Part shown: positions 43,917 to 54,930 of the stretch, one piece after another
Numbering within the stretch: the stretch's first letter is position 1
Layout: the number at the start of each line of letters is the position of its first letter
DNA from: Syncephalis fuscata
Lineage: Eukaryota > Zoopagomycota > Zoopagomycetes > Zoopagales > Piptocephalidaceae
NCBI GenBank assembly: GCA_025786725.1
Contig: JAHLTZ010000009.1
Coordinates: 620,001-684,000 of the forward strand
Direction of reading: 5' to 3'
DNA: 64,000 bases
Made by a program: the position numbers and the translations under genes
Notes under the pieces: model-generated
Told to the model about the DNA's origin: nothing
Database searches by the model: none
Seen by the model: only the letters and a program-made list of their open reading frames with translations

Positions 43917-45625
43917 ATGTATTATCGTTCAACGCGTGGCTCGGTAGAAGGCCGCACCTTTGAAGAGGCTGTGCTAGGTGGATTGGCACTTGATGGTGGA
44001 CTATACATCCCCGAGCAAATACCAGCCGTGACCACGGACCAACTTGCGCAATGGCGCCACTTGTCATTTGCTCAGCTGGCAGCCGAACTATTTGCCTTGT
44101 ATGTTGATGACAATGAAATAAGCAAGGCGCAGCTTTTAGACCTTAGCACGCGTAGTTATGCTACTTTCCGTCATGCTGATATTACACCTATTTGCCAACT
44201 AAGCAAAACGAATCGTTTAAGCGTGCTGGAGCTTTTCCATGGGCCAACCTTTGCATTCAAAGATGTAGCACTCCAGTTTTTGGGCAACTTATTCGAGTTC
44301 TTTTTGCAGCGTCGCAACAAGAACAAAGGACCCAGCGATAAAAGAGAACGCATTACTGTGGTAGGTGCCACTAGCGGCGACACGGGCAGGTAAGTAAAGC
44401 TTTGTTTAATTAGTTATAGCTCAGAGTTATATATATATATACTAATAAATTGTAATTAGTGCGGCTATCTATGGTCTACGTGGTAAACAAGATATTTCAG
44501 TTTTTATTCTACATCCACGTGGTCGTGTGTCGCCAGTGCAAGAACGACAAATGACAACGGTGCTAGATACTAATGTGCATAATGTAGCGGTAGAAGGAAC
44601 ATTTGACGATTGCCAGGTAAGTTAATTGTTGCACTAATAATTAGTAATGTTTATTTCATTTCATTAATCATTTTGTAGGATATTGTGAAGCAATTATTTG
44701 CTGATGTCGAGTTCCGTGATCAATATCGTCTTGGTGCTGTAAATAGCATTAACTGGGCGCGTATTCTTGCACAAACTGCCTATTACTTTTATGCCTATTT
44801 TAAAGCTGAAGAACAAGGATTAAAACGTGCAGATGAACAGCTCATTTTCTCAGTGCCTACCGGTAACTTTGGCGATATTCTAGCTGGGTTCTATGCACAA
44901 CGTATGGGGCTGCCTATTCGTTTAATATGTGCAACAAATCAAAATGACATTTTAGATCGATTTTTCCGAACGGGTATCTACAGCAAATCGGCTGAGGGGG
45001 TGGCAGAGACATGGGCCCCTGCGATGGATATCTGTGTTAGTTCTAATTTTGAACGTTTGGCATGGTACTTGGCGCGTGATACTGTTGTGCAAATTGATGG
45101 CCAAGGCCCAGAAGCAGACAAGAAGCGAGATCAAGAAGCTAGCGCTGTAGTGGCTGCATGGTGGACATCACTAAAAAGCCACAACGGATTCCAAGTGGAT
45201 GAAGAGACGGTTGCCAATGCAGCCAAGACCTTTTTATCAGTAATGGTATCGAATGATGAGACACTTGAAACGATTCGTTCATGGTATGAGCGCAGTGCGA
45301 AAGAAAACGGCGCGCCTTACGTGTTGGATCCACACACAGCAGTTGGCGTTAAAGCAGTAGAGAAGCTACGTGCAGAACGATCCGACTGCGACGGGCCAAT
45401 AATTTGTTTATCTACTGCACACCCTGCTAAATTTGACGAGGCGGTGGAAAAGGCTCTTCATCATCCAACGGTAACCACGACATTCTCGCTTGCAATATTC
45501 GTCCTACAGAAATACAAGCACTTGCTAATAAGGAGCAACGCTGTCAGCAAGTACCAGCTGCTGAGAAAGAACTGGTGAAAGCTGTTGTACGTCAAGGATT
45601 AAAGAATGAAGGTGTGCAAGTTTAG
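43917..45625 (+). CDS. THR4: Threonine synthase (one frameshift near the C-terminus)
   Basis: PLP-dependent enzyme making threonine from O-phosphohomoserine, the last step of threonine biosynthesis in the cytosol. Exons 43917-44389, 44460-44616 and 44679-45625. With one A restored near 45,494 they give 526 codons, the usual fungal length. Residues 1-40 (YRSTRG, GGLALDGGLYIPE) are the family N-terminus. Lys115 in HGPTFAFKDVALQ is the PLP lysine. VGATSGDTGSAAIYG binds the phosphate group, and PTGNFGDILAGFYA is the second conserved block. After the break the other frame continues NIRPTEIQALANKEQRC to the stop, as in relatives. The lesion is one base from an A run in an otherwise intact essential biosynthetic gene, so it is almost certainly an assembly error. 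Confidence 0.93.
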
Positions 45626-47576
45626 GATTTTGTTTTTAATAATAATAAAAGCCAGTAACTTTGCGATTTAACTAGCACTATTCTAATTAAAATATAGATT
45701 ATCTCATTTTTGATAATCAAAATACTATGGTTAATTTGTCTAATAAATTTAATGATTATTATTTAACTCTGCAAGTGTTTTTATAATTGAAACAGTATAT
45801 ACAGATCGGTACAAATGTTTGATGCACTTTGCTGTACCATTTAAGCCCCAAACTATTATGAATAAACTGAGCTATATTTAGAAAAATAAAACGACTATGG
45901 GAGTTAAACAGTTGTAAATGAGCGATTTCAGCATTTATAAACGGTAATTAGGTAAATAGCTAATAATTACTATTTTAAATTAAAAAATAATCCATTTTGA
46001 GTGTTGCTACAGACACGAATAGCTGCGCTAATAGAGCCATCATATTCCAACGAGTGTATTACAATAGCACGTTTGTAAATATACTGATTAAAATCGTCAT
46101 TGTTGTTGCTGTTTTAGTACAATTACCGCGAGACTGGCGCTGCTGATAACACATGGCTGCCTCATTAATAATGCCTTCCTCGTTCTCGTTTCAAAATGCA
46201 TTGTCAAATAGCCCATCCATGTAATTACAAAAACCTGTATTTACTGCACTTCATTTTTACGCATCCAATGATTTGTTTACTAGCTTTATGTAGAATTTTT
46301 CGGATTAATTTGCTTTTTTACCGCCGATCAGTCAATAACACTGTATTTTTGAGCGCCTTAATCGTTTCCCCGCGGCACTTCCGTATGCATTACCATATAT
46401 AGCTAGCAATTATATCATCTTATAGAAATTCAGCAATAAAACTTTTATTCTTGCTTTTTTGGTTATAATAAAATGTAAATGCTTTGGGTGTTGCTGTAGG
46501 ATTTTATAATGAAACGCATGAAGGTATCGGTGGGTCTCCCGATCCAATATTAATCGTCCTACTTGTGATTATTATTTTCGATAACACCAAGTTTGTTCTC
46601 CGTATAACAGCAGAAAGTCTGTTTCAACTGCCACTGAGCTTCGATATTTGCAATATAAATATATACATACATCGATTTAAAGCTTTAAATAATAGCATAC
46701 TACTGTAAGGTGGCATAAACGAGCAACTTTTTAGCTTTAAGGCAGCCACATTTAGGCGGCTGAATGGCGTGACAAGCATAGCAATAAATGTCTCTGAACA
46801 CGATGTGCGCTACATGCACCAATAGCATTACTTACAGCTAAGGCATTTTGTGATTTGATTGGCTATATTGTACATGTGTGCTGTAACAAGGAGTCACATT
46901 GCTCTACAGCCATACAAAATCCTTAGCTGAACTCGGCAAACCCGAATTCAGGGCCATATATAGATCGGTTACAGCTCATTGTACTGGTGGTTGGTTAGAA
47001 GTGCTCTTTGTTTATTGTTCATAGCACAAAGCAATTGGCCTATATTGGAGCAAGATGCCGCCCATAAGGCTATTCATAAACGCCAATTATTAGGACGGAT
47101 TTACTTAAAGAAAAAAAACGCTATTTATCGTTTGTTCATTGTCCTTTTGTCCACATCAACGAGAGAACCCCGTGCCTAAGTTGTACGAATAAAAGCATTG
47201 TTATCATAACCTGTTTCACGCTGCAAAGTCGCATTGAATGTGTAGGGCAGCATACATTGTTAGAACCAGTTGTGTCCAGATTTAGCAGCAGCCATTAATT
47301 GTTCTATTGCTCAATAACCCGTCAAGTGAACAACGACCATACCGGCATTCTATATAAATATCTCATGCCTCAGACGCCAACTCGCCATCCTCGCCTTCAG
47401 CTTCCACTAATACCCTTTTTTAAATCTCTTGAACCAACCAACCCACCTTGATATACTCGTATCTACTGTCGTATTTTTATATCACATTTACTTAAATTAG
47501 TGCACACATACTGTGTTGCTAATAGTTTCCTATTTGATATAGTGCTTGATTCAGTGAATCATTATTCAATTTCACA
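45626..47576. other. Intergenic region between threonine synthase and the CAP protein gene
   Basis: AT-rich and without a supported gene over ~1.9 kb. Small frames (46,196-46,402; 46,484-46,708; 46,979-47,179) lack family features. TATATAAA at 47,351-47,358 and a pyrimidine-rich stretch around 47,385-47,470 make the last ~230 bp the probable promoter and leader of the CAP gene. Confidence 0.4.
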
Positions 47577-48439
47577 ATGCGTGCCCCACTATTAATTACT
47601 GCCTGCGTTGCAGCTATCCTTAGCTCGCACCATGTTGCCGCCTACGATCGTAATCTGATGTTATGTCTTGTTAATACTGCTCGAGCGGTACGTGGTCTTC
47701 CTGCTTTGGGAGACAGCCCTGAATTAGATCAAGCAGCTCAGGTGCATTGCAACGACTCAGCAAACAGAGGACAACAAGGCCACGCTGGCAGCGATGGCTC
47801 AAACTATGTTGCTCGAATTCTCCGCTTTACCCAAAAATTTTTGAGAAAGGGAGAGAATCTTACATATGGTTTCCCAACAGAGAAAGCAGCTATGGAATCA
47901 TGGATGGGCTCTGCAATACATTATGCAAATATCATGTTATCAGACGCAACTCACATGGGCTCAGCTGTGGCCTATAGCGGCAGCGGCGTTCCATATTATA
48001 CTCAAACCTTTGGTGGAGATGGTCAACAGCATCAATTCCCAGTCTGTCCAAGCTGGAAAGATGCTTTAACCAGTGCTATTAAAGGCTTTGGCCAAAGCAA
48101 CCAGGCACCTAGTCCTGCACCAGTTCAAAAAGCTGACCCTGCACCAGTTGCTCCAGCTGCCCCTGTTGCTCCAGCTGCTCCAGTTCAATATTTTGCTCCA
48201 GCTGCTCCAGCTGCTCCAGTTTACGTTCCTGCTCCAGCTGCTCCAGTTACGTTCCAGCTCCAGTTGCACAACCAGCTCCAGTTGTTCAAACTCCACCTAC
48301 TTCCACCTACTCCAAGGGCTTGCCATTAGACTGGACATGCATTAAGACCTCAAGCAATGGCAACTGCTACCGCTGGAAGAAATGCTGTATAAACGGCCGC
48401 AAATGGTCTTGCACAGAAAAGTGGGTCGGTCAACCATAA
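47577..48439 (+). CDS. Secreted CAP (SCP/PR-1-like) protein with Pro/Ala repeats and Cys-rich tail (one frameshift)
   Basis: Signal peptide 1-22 (LLITACVAAILSSHHVAA). The CAP domain spans about 25-165: NTARAVRGLPAL, HCNDSANRGQQGHAG, GENLTYGF, MESWMGSAIHYANIM, HMGSAVAYSGSGVPYYTQTFGG, all hallmarks of the fold. Then come PVAPAA/APAAPV repeats (about 180-235). One T is missing near 48,248 (GTTAC where the previous repeat unit has GTTTAC); restoring it gives 288 codons. The rejoined frame then ends in a Cys/Trp/Lys-rich module (DWTCIKTSSNGNCYRWKKCC and WSCTEKW). CAP proteins of fungi are extracellular and bind sterols or lipids. The C-terminal module looks like a small separate disulfide domain on a flexible linker, perhaps for wall binding. 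Confidence 0.85.
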
Positions 48440-48769
48440 AGACTGCCTATTTTAATTATTGTGAATGGTGCTTTGAAAGCACTTTAAATAAAGTATTGTG
48501 ACAATTTTAATAATATTTACATAGCTACATAACATGCAATGAAATACAGTTAAGACTAAGTCTTTATTCAAATACGAGCATCATTTATTAGCGCATAAAA
48601 TTGAGCCGTATTTTATTGAATTTGTAAGTAAAAAATGATAATAAACTAGCTTCCATCATAAAGCAATAAGAAATAGTTGATATAATGTTTACAAAACTAA
48701 AGATAATTATAGATACAGATAACAAATTAGATGAAATCTATTTAATATTGCAACATTTATAAAATATAA

Positions 48770-49678
48770 TCACTTGCTAGCGGCATGTTTTAACGTATCC
48801 AACTGATCACCAATTGACGTTAGTGATTCATAATAATTGCTAAATGTAGCCACCATTCCAGTTAATTGAGCAAGTGCCTCCGTCTAATATACACACACAA
48901 ATTAGATATTATCATTATTATACGCTATTTAAACATCACGCACTCACCATTTTATCATTGAAAACTGGCACATCTTGTAGCCACGTTGTGATATCCGTGT
49001 TAACAGTATACTGACTTAGTGATTTAGCCATTTCTTGGAAAAGCCCAACAAGCGCACTAGTATCCATAGCATGAAGGTAAATTATCACAGTCATACGAAT
49101 AACCAGCAATTACCGTTGTTGAGAGGGTGCCACAAGTAAATGACCTCCAATATACGGCTGCTTAAGCATACCAAGAAACGTAGTGCGCTGATCCAGCAAT
49201 GTACTGAATTGTTCTGTTATTTTCTTCAGCTCAATTACCCGTTGTTCTAAATAAATAGCATGCTCCTAAGTTTCTATACTCGCTGTACAGCTAGTTACTT
49301 TACCAACTGAGATGACGTGAAGTACGTCGGCCGTATCCCTTTGCCATTGATACAAATTCAGTTTACCTTGTAGCTAGTACAGTTCTATAGTCAAGCATAT
49401 TATTTGTATGCGCAACCTACCTCCCATAGCTGTTTTTCCAGTACAATTAGTTCATAGAATGCACCTGCTAGCTGTGTCATGTCATCTGCCTCAACATGTT
49501 CGCGTTTCGCAGCCTTTAATAAAGCAAGACTATTAGGCATACGTCAAAGATGAGACAGTGGAATGCTTACCGGTACTGGAATCTTAAATTCATTTGCTAA
49601 ATGTATAACACGGCTATAGTCTAGTACACGAGTAGACGGTGCGCGTAATGATTTATCGGCACCGCGTCTGGTTGTCAT
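48770..49678 (-). CDS. Probable HAUS augmin-like complex subunit 2, six small exons
   Basis: Exons 49678-49571, 49513-49421, 49373-49304, 49246-49114, 49056-48948 and 48883-48770 chain in frame with canonical GT-AG introns of about 50-65 bp to 627 nt, 208 residues, with no lesion. The protein is helical and coiled-coil-like. Resemblances to HAUS2 are the RDTADVLHV segment (LEKDTADVVHP in the human protein), the following coiled coil, LLDQRTTFLGMLKQP (a KEKRSLRQRLLKP-like block), then TTWLQDVPVFNDKMTEALAQL near the end. Lengths are similar (human 235). Augmin recruits gamma-tubulin to existing spindle microtubules; it is absent from yeasts but present in several other fungi. The match is by memory of motifs, so the call is moderate; another small coiled-coil spindle or kinetochore subunit is the alternative. 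Confidence 0.5.
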
Positions 49679-51350
49679 ATCTGTAGTGCGTATATTATAT
49701 TAAACAAAAGATTTTATTTGGTTAAAAGGCAATATTAAAATTTAGCACTAATAAAGATATCAGCTATTAATGAAATATATTACACTAAACGAGAATTTTT
49801 CATCACTAAATATAATTATTGAATTGAAACTATTGTGCTTTGATTGTTACATTTTTTATTTATTTATTTCACTTTCTTTTTCTTAATACTTTTAAATACG
49901 ATTAAACACTTATTCATCACTATAACATGTATAATATCACATCCAACATTAATAATTTATGTGTAATTATCAATACAATAATGTAATTAATTAGTTATCT
50001 TTATTATTGCTTTAATATATAATATATTGTCCTTCATTTAGTCAGATTGCTATAGGAAAAGTGGCTGTTTAATAAACAACTTTATAATAATTATATTAAT
50101 CTTGATCTTACATCACAAATATGCCCAAAATGCAATAGTAGAATATTAGAAAGTAAAAAGATCATTTAGATGCAATAACAACAATGCGGAACGGTATGAA
50201 ATTGCGATCATATGACCTATTAATATTCGGTCAATCTTTCTACACATGACTAACAACAGCAATGATCAACCTCAAATGTATTAATGAAATCAAATGGTAT
50301 GTTACATTATTTATTCAATCAATTTATTAACAATATTTTAATAAATGTAATATAACTATGCTGTGCATAACGGCATGACTCTGATTGAAACAAATTGTGC
50401 TTTGGGGACAGATGTGGAGCAAAGTAAAATCCAACCATAACCTTTAAATAAATAGTGTAACATATCATTTGATTTTTTAAAACATTCAAGACCAATCATT
50501 ATTGGCTTTGTGTAGGAAGATTAATTGAATATTAATAGAAGCGATATGATCGATTCCATATCATTCCGCAATCGTTGTTGTTGCATTAATATATACATGC
50601 TATGTACCATTTTATTTTTAGCTTTTAACTTTTAGTACTTGTTAATTGAGTTAAATAAACTGCATCATCATATAAAATATTGTGTGTCATTTAACACTAT
50701 TATACAATTAATTGAATTTATTGCTATTTAGTATGGTTTGAGTACCAAATGACTAATATTTAATAATATGCAATTTATTGAACATGATGATGGGTGGTAA
50801 GTGACATCAATCATCAAATACTCATCATTGTAAAGTTATTATCCAGTATACATATATCATCACAGTATGTGTTATTACTATGTATACCCGTCATTTGCTT
50901 GATCAACATTAAAACATAACTAATTGACAAGCTTTAGTTTATTTATAAATAATCTTAATAAAACAATTCAATTCATATTATATTATTTATTCTACCAATA
51001 TAATTCAGTAAACAAACTAAGTGCGATATTTCAATATTTATTAATAAAAAGCTGGAATCATACCGACAACGGTTATAGACAGCGTATAGCCAATATATAA
51101 TAAAATGATAAGCATTATAATGAATAGGCAATATTGAACGAGATTAGCAATATTCAAGTTATTGAGCATTAGCCTAATGAACGAGATGATTGACATTAGT
51201 CGAACTTTTTTAATATTAAAGCTAGAACTGAACGGACAACTGCAATAGCTAACGCGTATATACTAGACAATAAAACGATATATAATATAAAAATATACGG
51301 TGTTAAATGACGATTAGTTATGTTAAAGTTAATGAGCATATATGCATGAT
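49679..51350. other. AT-rich intergenic region with repeat fragments
   Basis: Very AT-rich, no gene seen. About 50,760-50,870 is a fragment of repeat family C (GAACATGATGATGGGTGG then ATTATCCAGTATACATA). Positions 51,060-51,340 include two imperfect direct copies of a segment with ATTAGCTATT-like and CTAGAACTGAA-like words leading into the inverted-repeat arm. Confidence 0.4.
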
Positions 51351-51804
51351 CAATGAGCGGAATTAGCTGAGATTTATTAATAATAAAGCTAGAACAAAAC
51401 AAAAACAGTTTTGAATACAAAAAGACTATGCAAGTATAGAATGATACATAAAATGATGTTAACGTTATAGTGTGTATAATGTAATGAGTGGAATAAGTAC
51501 AGTGTATTGATACATATAAACAATAGAATGTATCTAGTATATCGTAGAATGTTATATAGTAGCGTGGGATAAAATGGGAATGATATGCGTGAATAGAATA
51601 TATATGTGTACTGAGTATATGCATATTGGATAATAAATCTATGATGATGAGTATTTTGGACCCTGATGTGAATTACTCCTAGTTTCATGTTCAATAGAAA
51701 GAAAGTTTAATTTAAAGTGTAAATATTGTTAAATGTAGTCATTTGACCACCAAACAAAACATTAAATAGTTAATAAGAATATTAAGATTTACATATTTTA
51801 TTTT
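51351..51804 (+). repeat. Left arm of ~450-bp inverted repeat around the molybdate transporter gene
   Basis: Reads from GAGCGGAATTAGCTGAGA to TTTACATATTTTATT. Its reverse complement is found almost unchanged at 54,476-54,930. The long minus-strand frames within it (51,196-51,694) occur because the arm is AT-rich, and they reappear in the other arm. Confidence 0.85.
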
Positions 51805-51856
51805 ATTGCCAATAAAAAAACAGCAATGTTAATAAAAATTTATTTACTACTATAAT

Positions 51857-53384
51857 TTAAGCATTATGCCCGCTAGATGAGCCAACAAACACTTGAACCT
51901 TGTCAGGATCGATCTGTTCTTCACGGTGCCATTGCTTATTATCATGTATATTTAATGCTTTTTCACTATTTTTTGATGAGCCAGACTGTTGATTTGGTAA
52001 TGGTGACTGGGAGTTCTGTGCAGATGTAGTAGTCGATGAATCGGCAGACATTTTTACTCGCTGCACGTATAATAGTAAATGACATGCTATGCCCGATAGA
52101 AAGCCAATACCATCGTGTTTGAATGCTATTAGCATGCCTGCAGACATAATCAACGTGGTGAAGTTGTCTCGTTGTTCCATTTCCGATGCTTCTTTGCGGG
52201 CATAGGTACGTGCAGAGCATGCAAGTTCAGCACCACTAATGAACAACATTACACCAAGAAGTGATTGCGGAAAGCTTCCAAGCAAGCCCGTTAATGTGCC
52301 GCCAAACAGTAGTCCTATTATAATCTTGAATATGCCAAGAAGCATGACACTGGCACCGGATCTAGCACCAAATCGATACTGGCCTGCTAATCCACCAGAG
52401 CCATGGCAATATGGCGTGGAGCCAAAGAAGCAGCCGATTAAATTCATAAGGCCTACCGATATGGCAACTTCACGGGCCGATAATAGTGGACGATCAGGAA
52501 ATAAGTCACCAGCCAAATGAACTAGTGCCACTACTGAATTAAGTGTTGTTAAAGGCAGTTGGCCCAGTCCTGCTTTCAAAAATCCGTTTAAAAATTCGGA
52601 TGGCGTAGGTGCCGATGGTGACGGAAAGTCGGCAAACTGGAACGTTGGCCAATTTGGCGCTTTTGGATAGTTGTTTTTTCGTGCTACGCCGATGTAAACC
52701 AGCGAAAGAATTAACCCCAATACAAAGATGCCAAGTGCTAGCGGAACACGAGGCTGCTGTAGAGGGCAAAGCAAACAAGAGAGCTAATAAAGCCCATTCG
52801 TAGTTGTCCCACCATTGCCAGCGAGAGCCGCCCCACACAAGCTTGTCAAGCCCTGCTGCTGCCTTAATACATAGTGTTATACCAGTACCAAGCTGGATGC
52901 CTTTAACGATACATGGTGGCGTGACTCGGGCCACCCATGTTATTAGGCCCGATGCACCCAGTATAAATACAATGACGCCTACGGAAATACCTGCTCCACT
53001 GACCTCGCCGGCACTAAGGTTCTGAGCTAGAGCTACGGCTGCAATGGCTATTTATACGTTATAAACACATCGTTGTTATAATATTGTGCCAATTATAACC
53101 GTACCTTTCATAGGCTGTACACATACAGGAATACCAAAGCGCCAGCCGCTAATGATATTCCATAACCCACCAAACACCAAAGATGCTGTGATAGATATCT
53201 ATACTGCTATTAGCATATCGTCTTTCAGGCTGTTGTTTTTTAGCTTACCTGCCGGATACAGAGAGTGCCGTAATAATTGGCAATAAAGTGCCCAAGTCGC
53301 CAAAGCCGCCGCTTAGTTCACGCAAAGTGCATGCGTGCTTTATCTGCGACCAGGACTGTGTAAAACGCCTGACCAGTCAACCAT
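51857..53384 (-). CDS. Molybdate transporter (MOT1/SulP-related), two or three frame breaks
   Basis: Membrane transporter for molybdate, needed for molybdenum cofactor. Three exons, 53384-53249, 53198-53105 and 53047-51857, about 473 residues. The MOT1 hallmarks are ELSGGFGDLGTLLPI in exon 1, FGIPVCVQPMKAIAA across the exon 2/3 junction, and PYCHGSGGLAGQYRFGARSG, the strongest family signature. About ten hydrophobic segments are present, and the C-terminal ~70 residues are hydrophilic. To keep the frame one base must be added near the exon 1/2 junction (53,198-53,250) and one removed near 52,760 (CCC). A further base in TTTT near 53,358 would be needed if the ATG at 53,384 is right; an upstream exon is an alternative. 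The 5' end is therefore uncertain. The gene sits between two long inverted-repeat arms. Confidence 0.82.
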
Positions 53385-54475
53385 ATTGCTTAAATAAAAT
53401 ACTAAACTGAACTGAAAAATAAAAGAAAGAGGTGCGTAATAGTAAAAATAAACATATTTTTCACACTCCAAATATAGCTAGAGATCTAATGACTGGCATT
53501 ACTTTGCATCCCCAGGGCAGCAAATCATTTTACGCAATCGACCATAATAATTCGATTAATTGATTTGTGTTTAAGTGATATTATAATAAATATTAATAAA
53601 TGTAATAACATTATTATTTCCATAAAACAGAATTAAATGTAGCAAACATTGTATTAGTAATACTATTAAATTTAAATAAAACTCACATTTGCTATCCAAA
53701 CAGTCTCCTAAGAGCCTGAATCCGCCCAAAAAAGTCACATTATTGCGCCATATAATATGGCAAGTGAAACTTACAAGGATGGTTGTATATTTTTATTTAA
53801 AAGTTGTTAATCTCCGTTGTGTATTAAATTTTGTATAAAGCTATGTTGTGATCTATTGTATTGTAGTAACTATAGATCACTATTTAGCTAATTCGTTTTG
53901 TATTACTTTAGTAGCTATATAAGCTGTGTGTTTTTTGTATTCGTAATAAGGTGATCAGTTTTATTAAGAATACTAAAGAAACATAGCCTATATGGCTACT
54001 AGTGTAATAAAGTAGATTGTGTCATTATGGTTGGTTCTATATACATATGATTTAAAATGGTATATATACAAGGTGTAGTTTAGAATAGGTATGTTTACAA
54101 GTATTTTATTTAACATTCAATGAATACTGTTGCTTATATACTAAATCTAATGCTTAAAGTTTAGTTGTCAATTATAATATCATGTTCTATGATAATGACA
54201 TTTGTTTATGCATTGATATTCATCCTTCTTATTTTACCAGTGACATTGTTCTATGAATATATTTGGATTTATTGTTTGTTATCTATTTTTCTTATTACAC
54301 TCATTGTTTTACTGATAACATTGTTCTATGAATATATTTGCTTCTATGCTATTAATTTATTTTTATTTTATTTTACCACTTAAGCAATTCCCTTATCTGT
54401 ATTTCAATTTTTTCACTCTTTTATGTACAATGTGATTCACTTTATGACTTGTATATATTACATTATTTATTAATT
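53385..54475. other. AT-rich spacer inside the inverted repeat
   Basis: No gene. Positions about 54,230-54,360 contain two imperfect direct copies of a ~75-bp segment (ACATTGTTCTATGAATATAT in each). These create the hydrophobic frame 54,165-54,383, which is rejected as a gene. Confidence 0.4.
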
Positions 54476-54930
54476 AAATAAAATATGTAAATCTTAATAT
54501 TCTTATTAACTATTTAATGTTTTGTTTGGTGGTCAAATGACTACATTTAACAATATTTACACTTTAAATTAAACTTTCTTTCTATTGAACATGAAACTAG
54601 GAGTAATTCACATCAGGGTCCAAAATACTCATCATCATAGATTTATTATCCAATATGCATATACTCAGTACACATATATATTCTATTCACGCATATCATT
54701 CCCATTTTATCCACGCTACTATATAACATTCTACGATATACTAGATACATTCTATTGTTTATATGTATCAATACACTGTACTTATTCCACTCATTACATT
54801 ATACACACTATAACGTTAACATCATTTTATGTATCATTCTATACTTGCATAGTCTTTTTGTATTGAAAACTGGTTTTATTTTTGTTCTAGCTGTATTATT
54901 AATAAATCTCAACTAATTCCGCTCATTCAT
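54476..54930 (-). repeat. Right arm of the inverted repeat
   Basis: Reverse complement of 51,351-51,804 with very few differences, for example one missing base near 54,713. The arms are separated by about 2.67 kb. Confidence 0.85.

Noticed and set aside
43917-45625. Threonine synthase as a pseudogene
   Set aside because: One missing base near the C-terminus, both sides conserved, same error type as in many neighbours; assembly error is simpler.
51196-51694. 142- and 101-codon overlapping frames that recur at 54,585-54,866
   Set aside because: They recur because the arms are a repeat. The second copy is truncated by an indel, and two overlapping frames in the same AT-rich DNA argue against coding.
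54165-54383. 72-codon hydrophobic frame
   Set aside because: Explained by two imperfect direct copies of a ~75-bp AT-rich segment.
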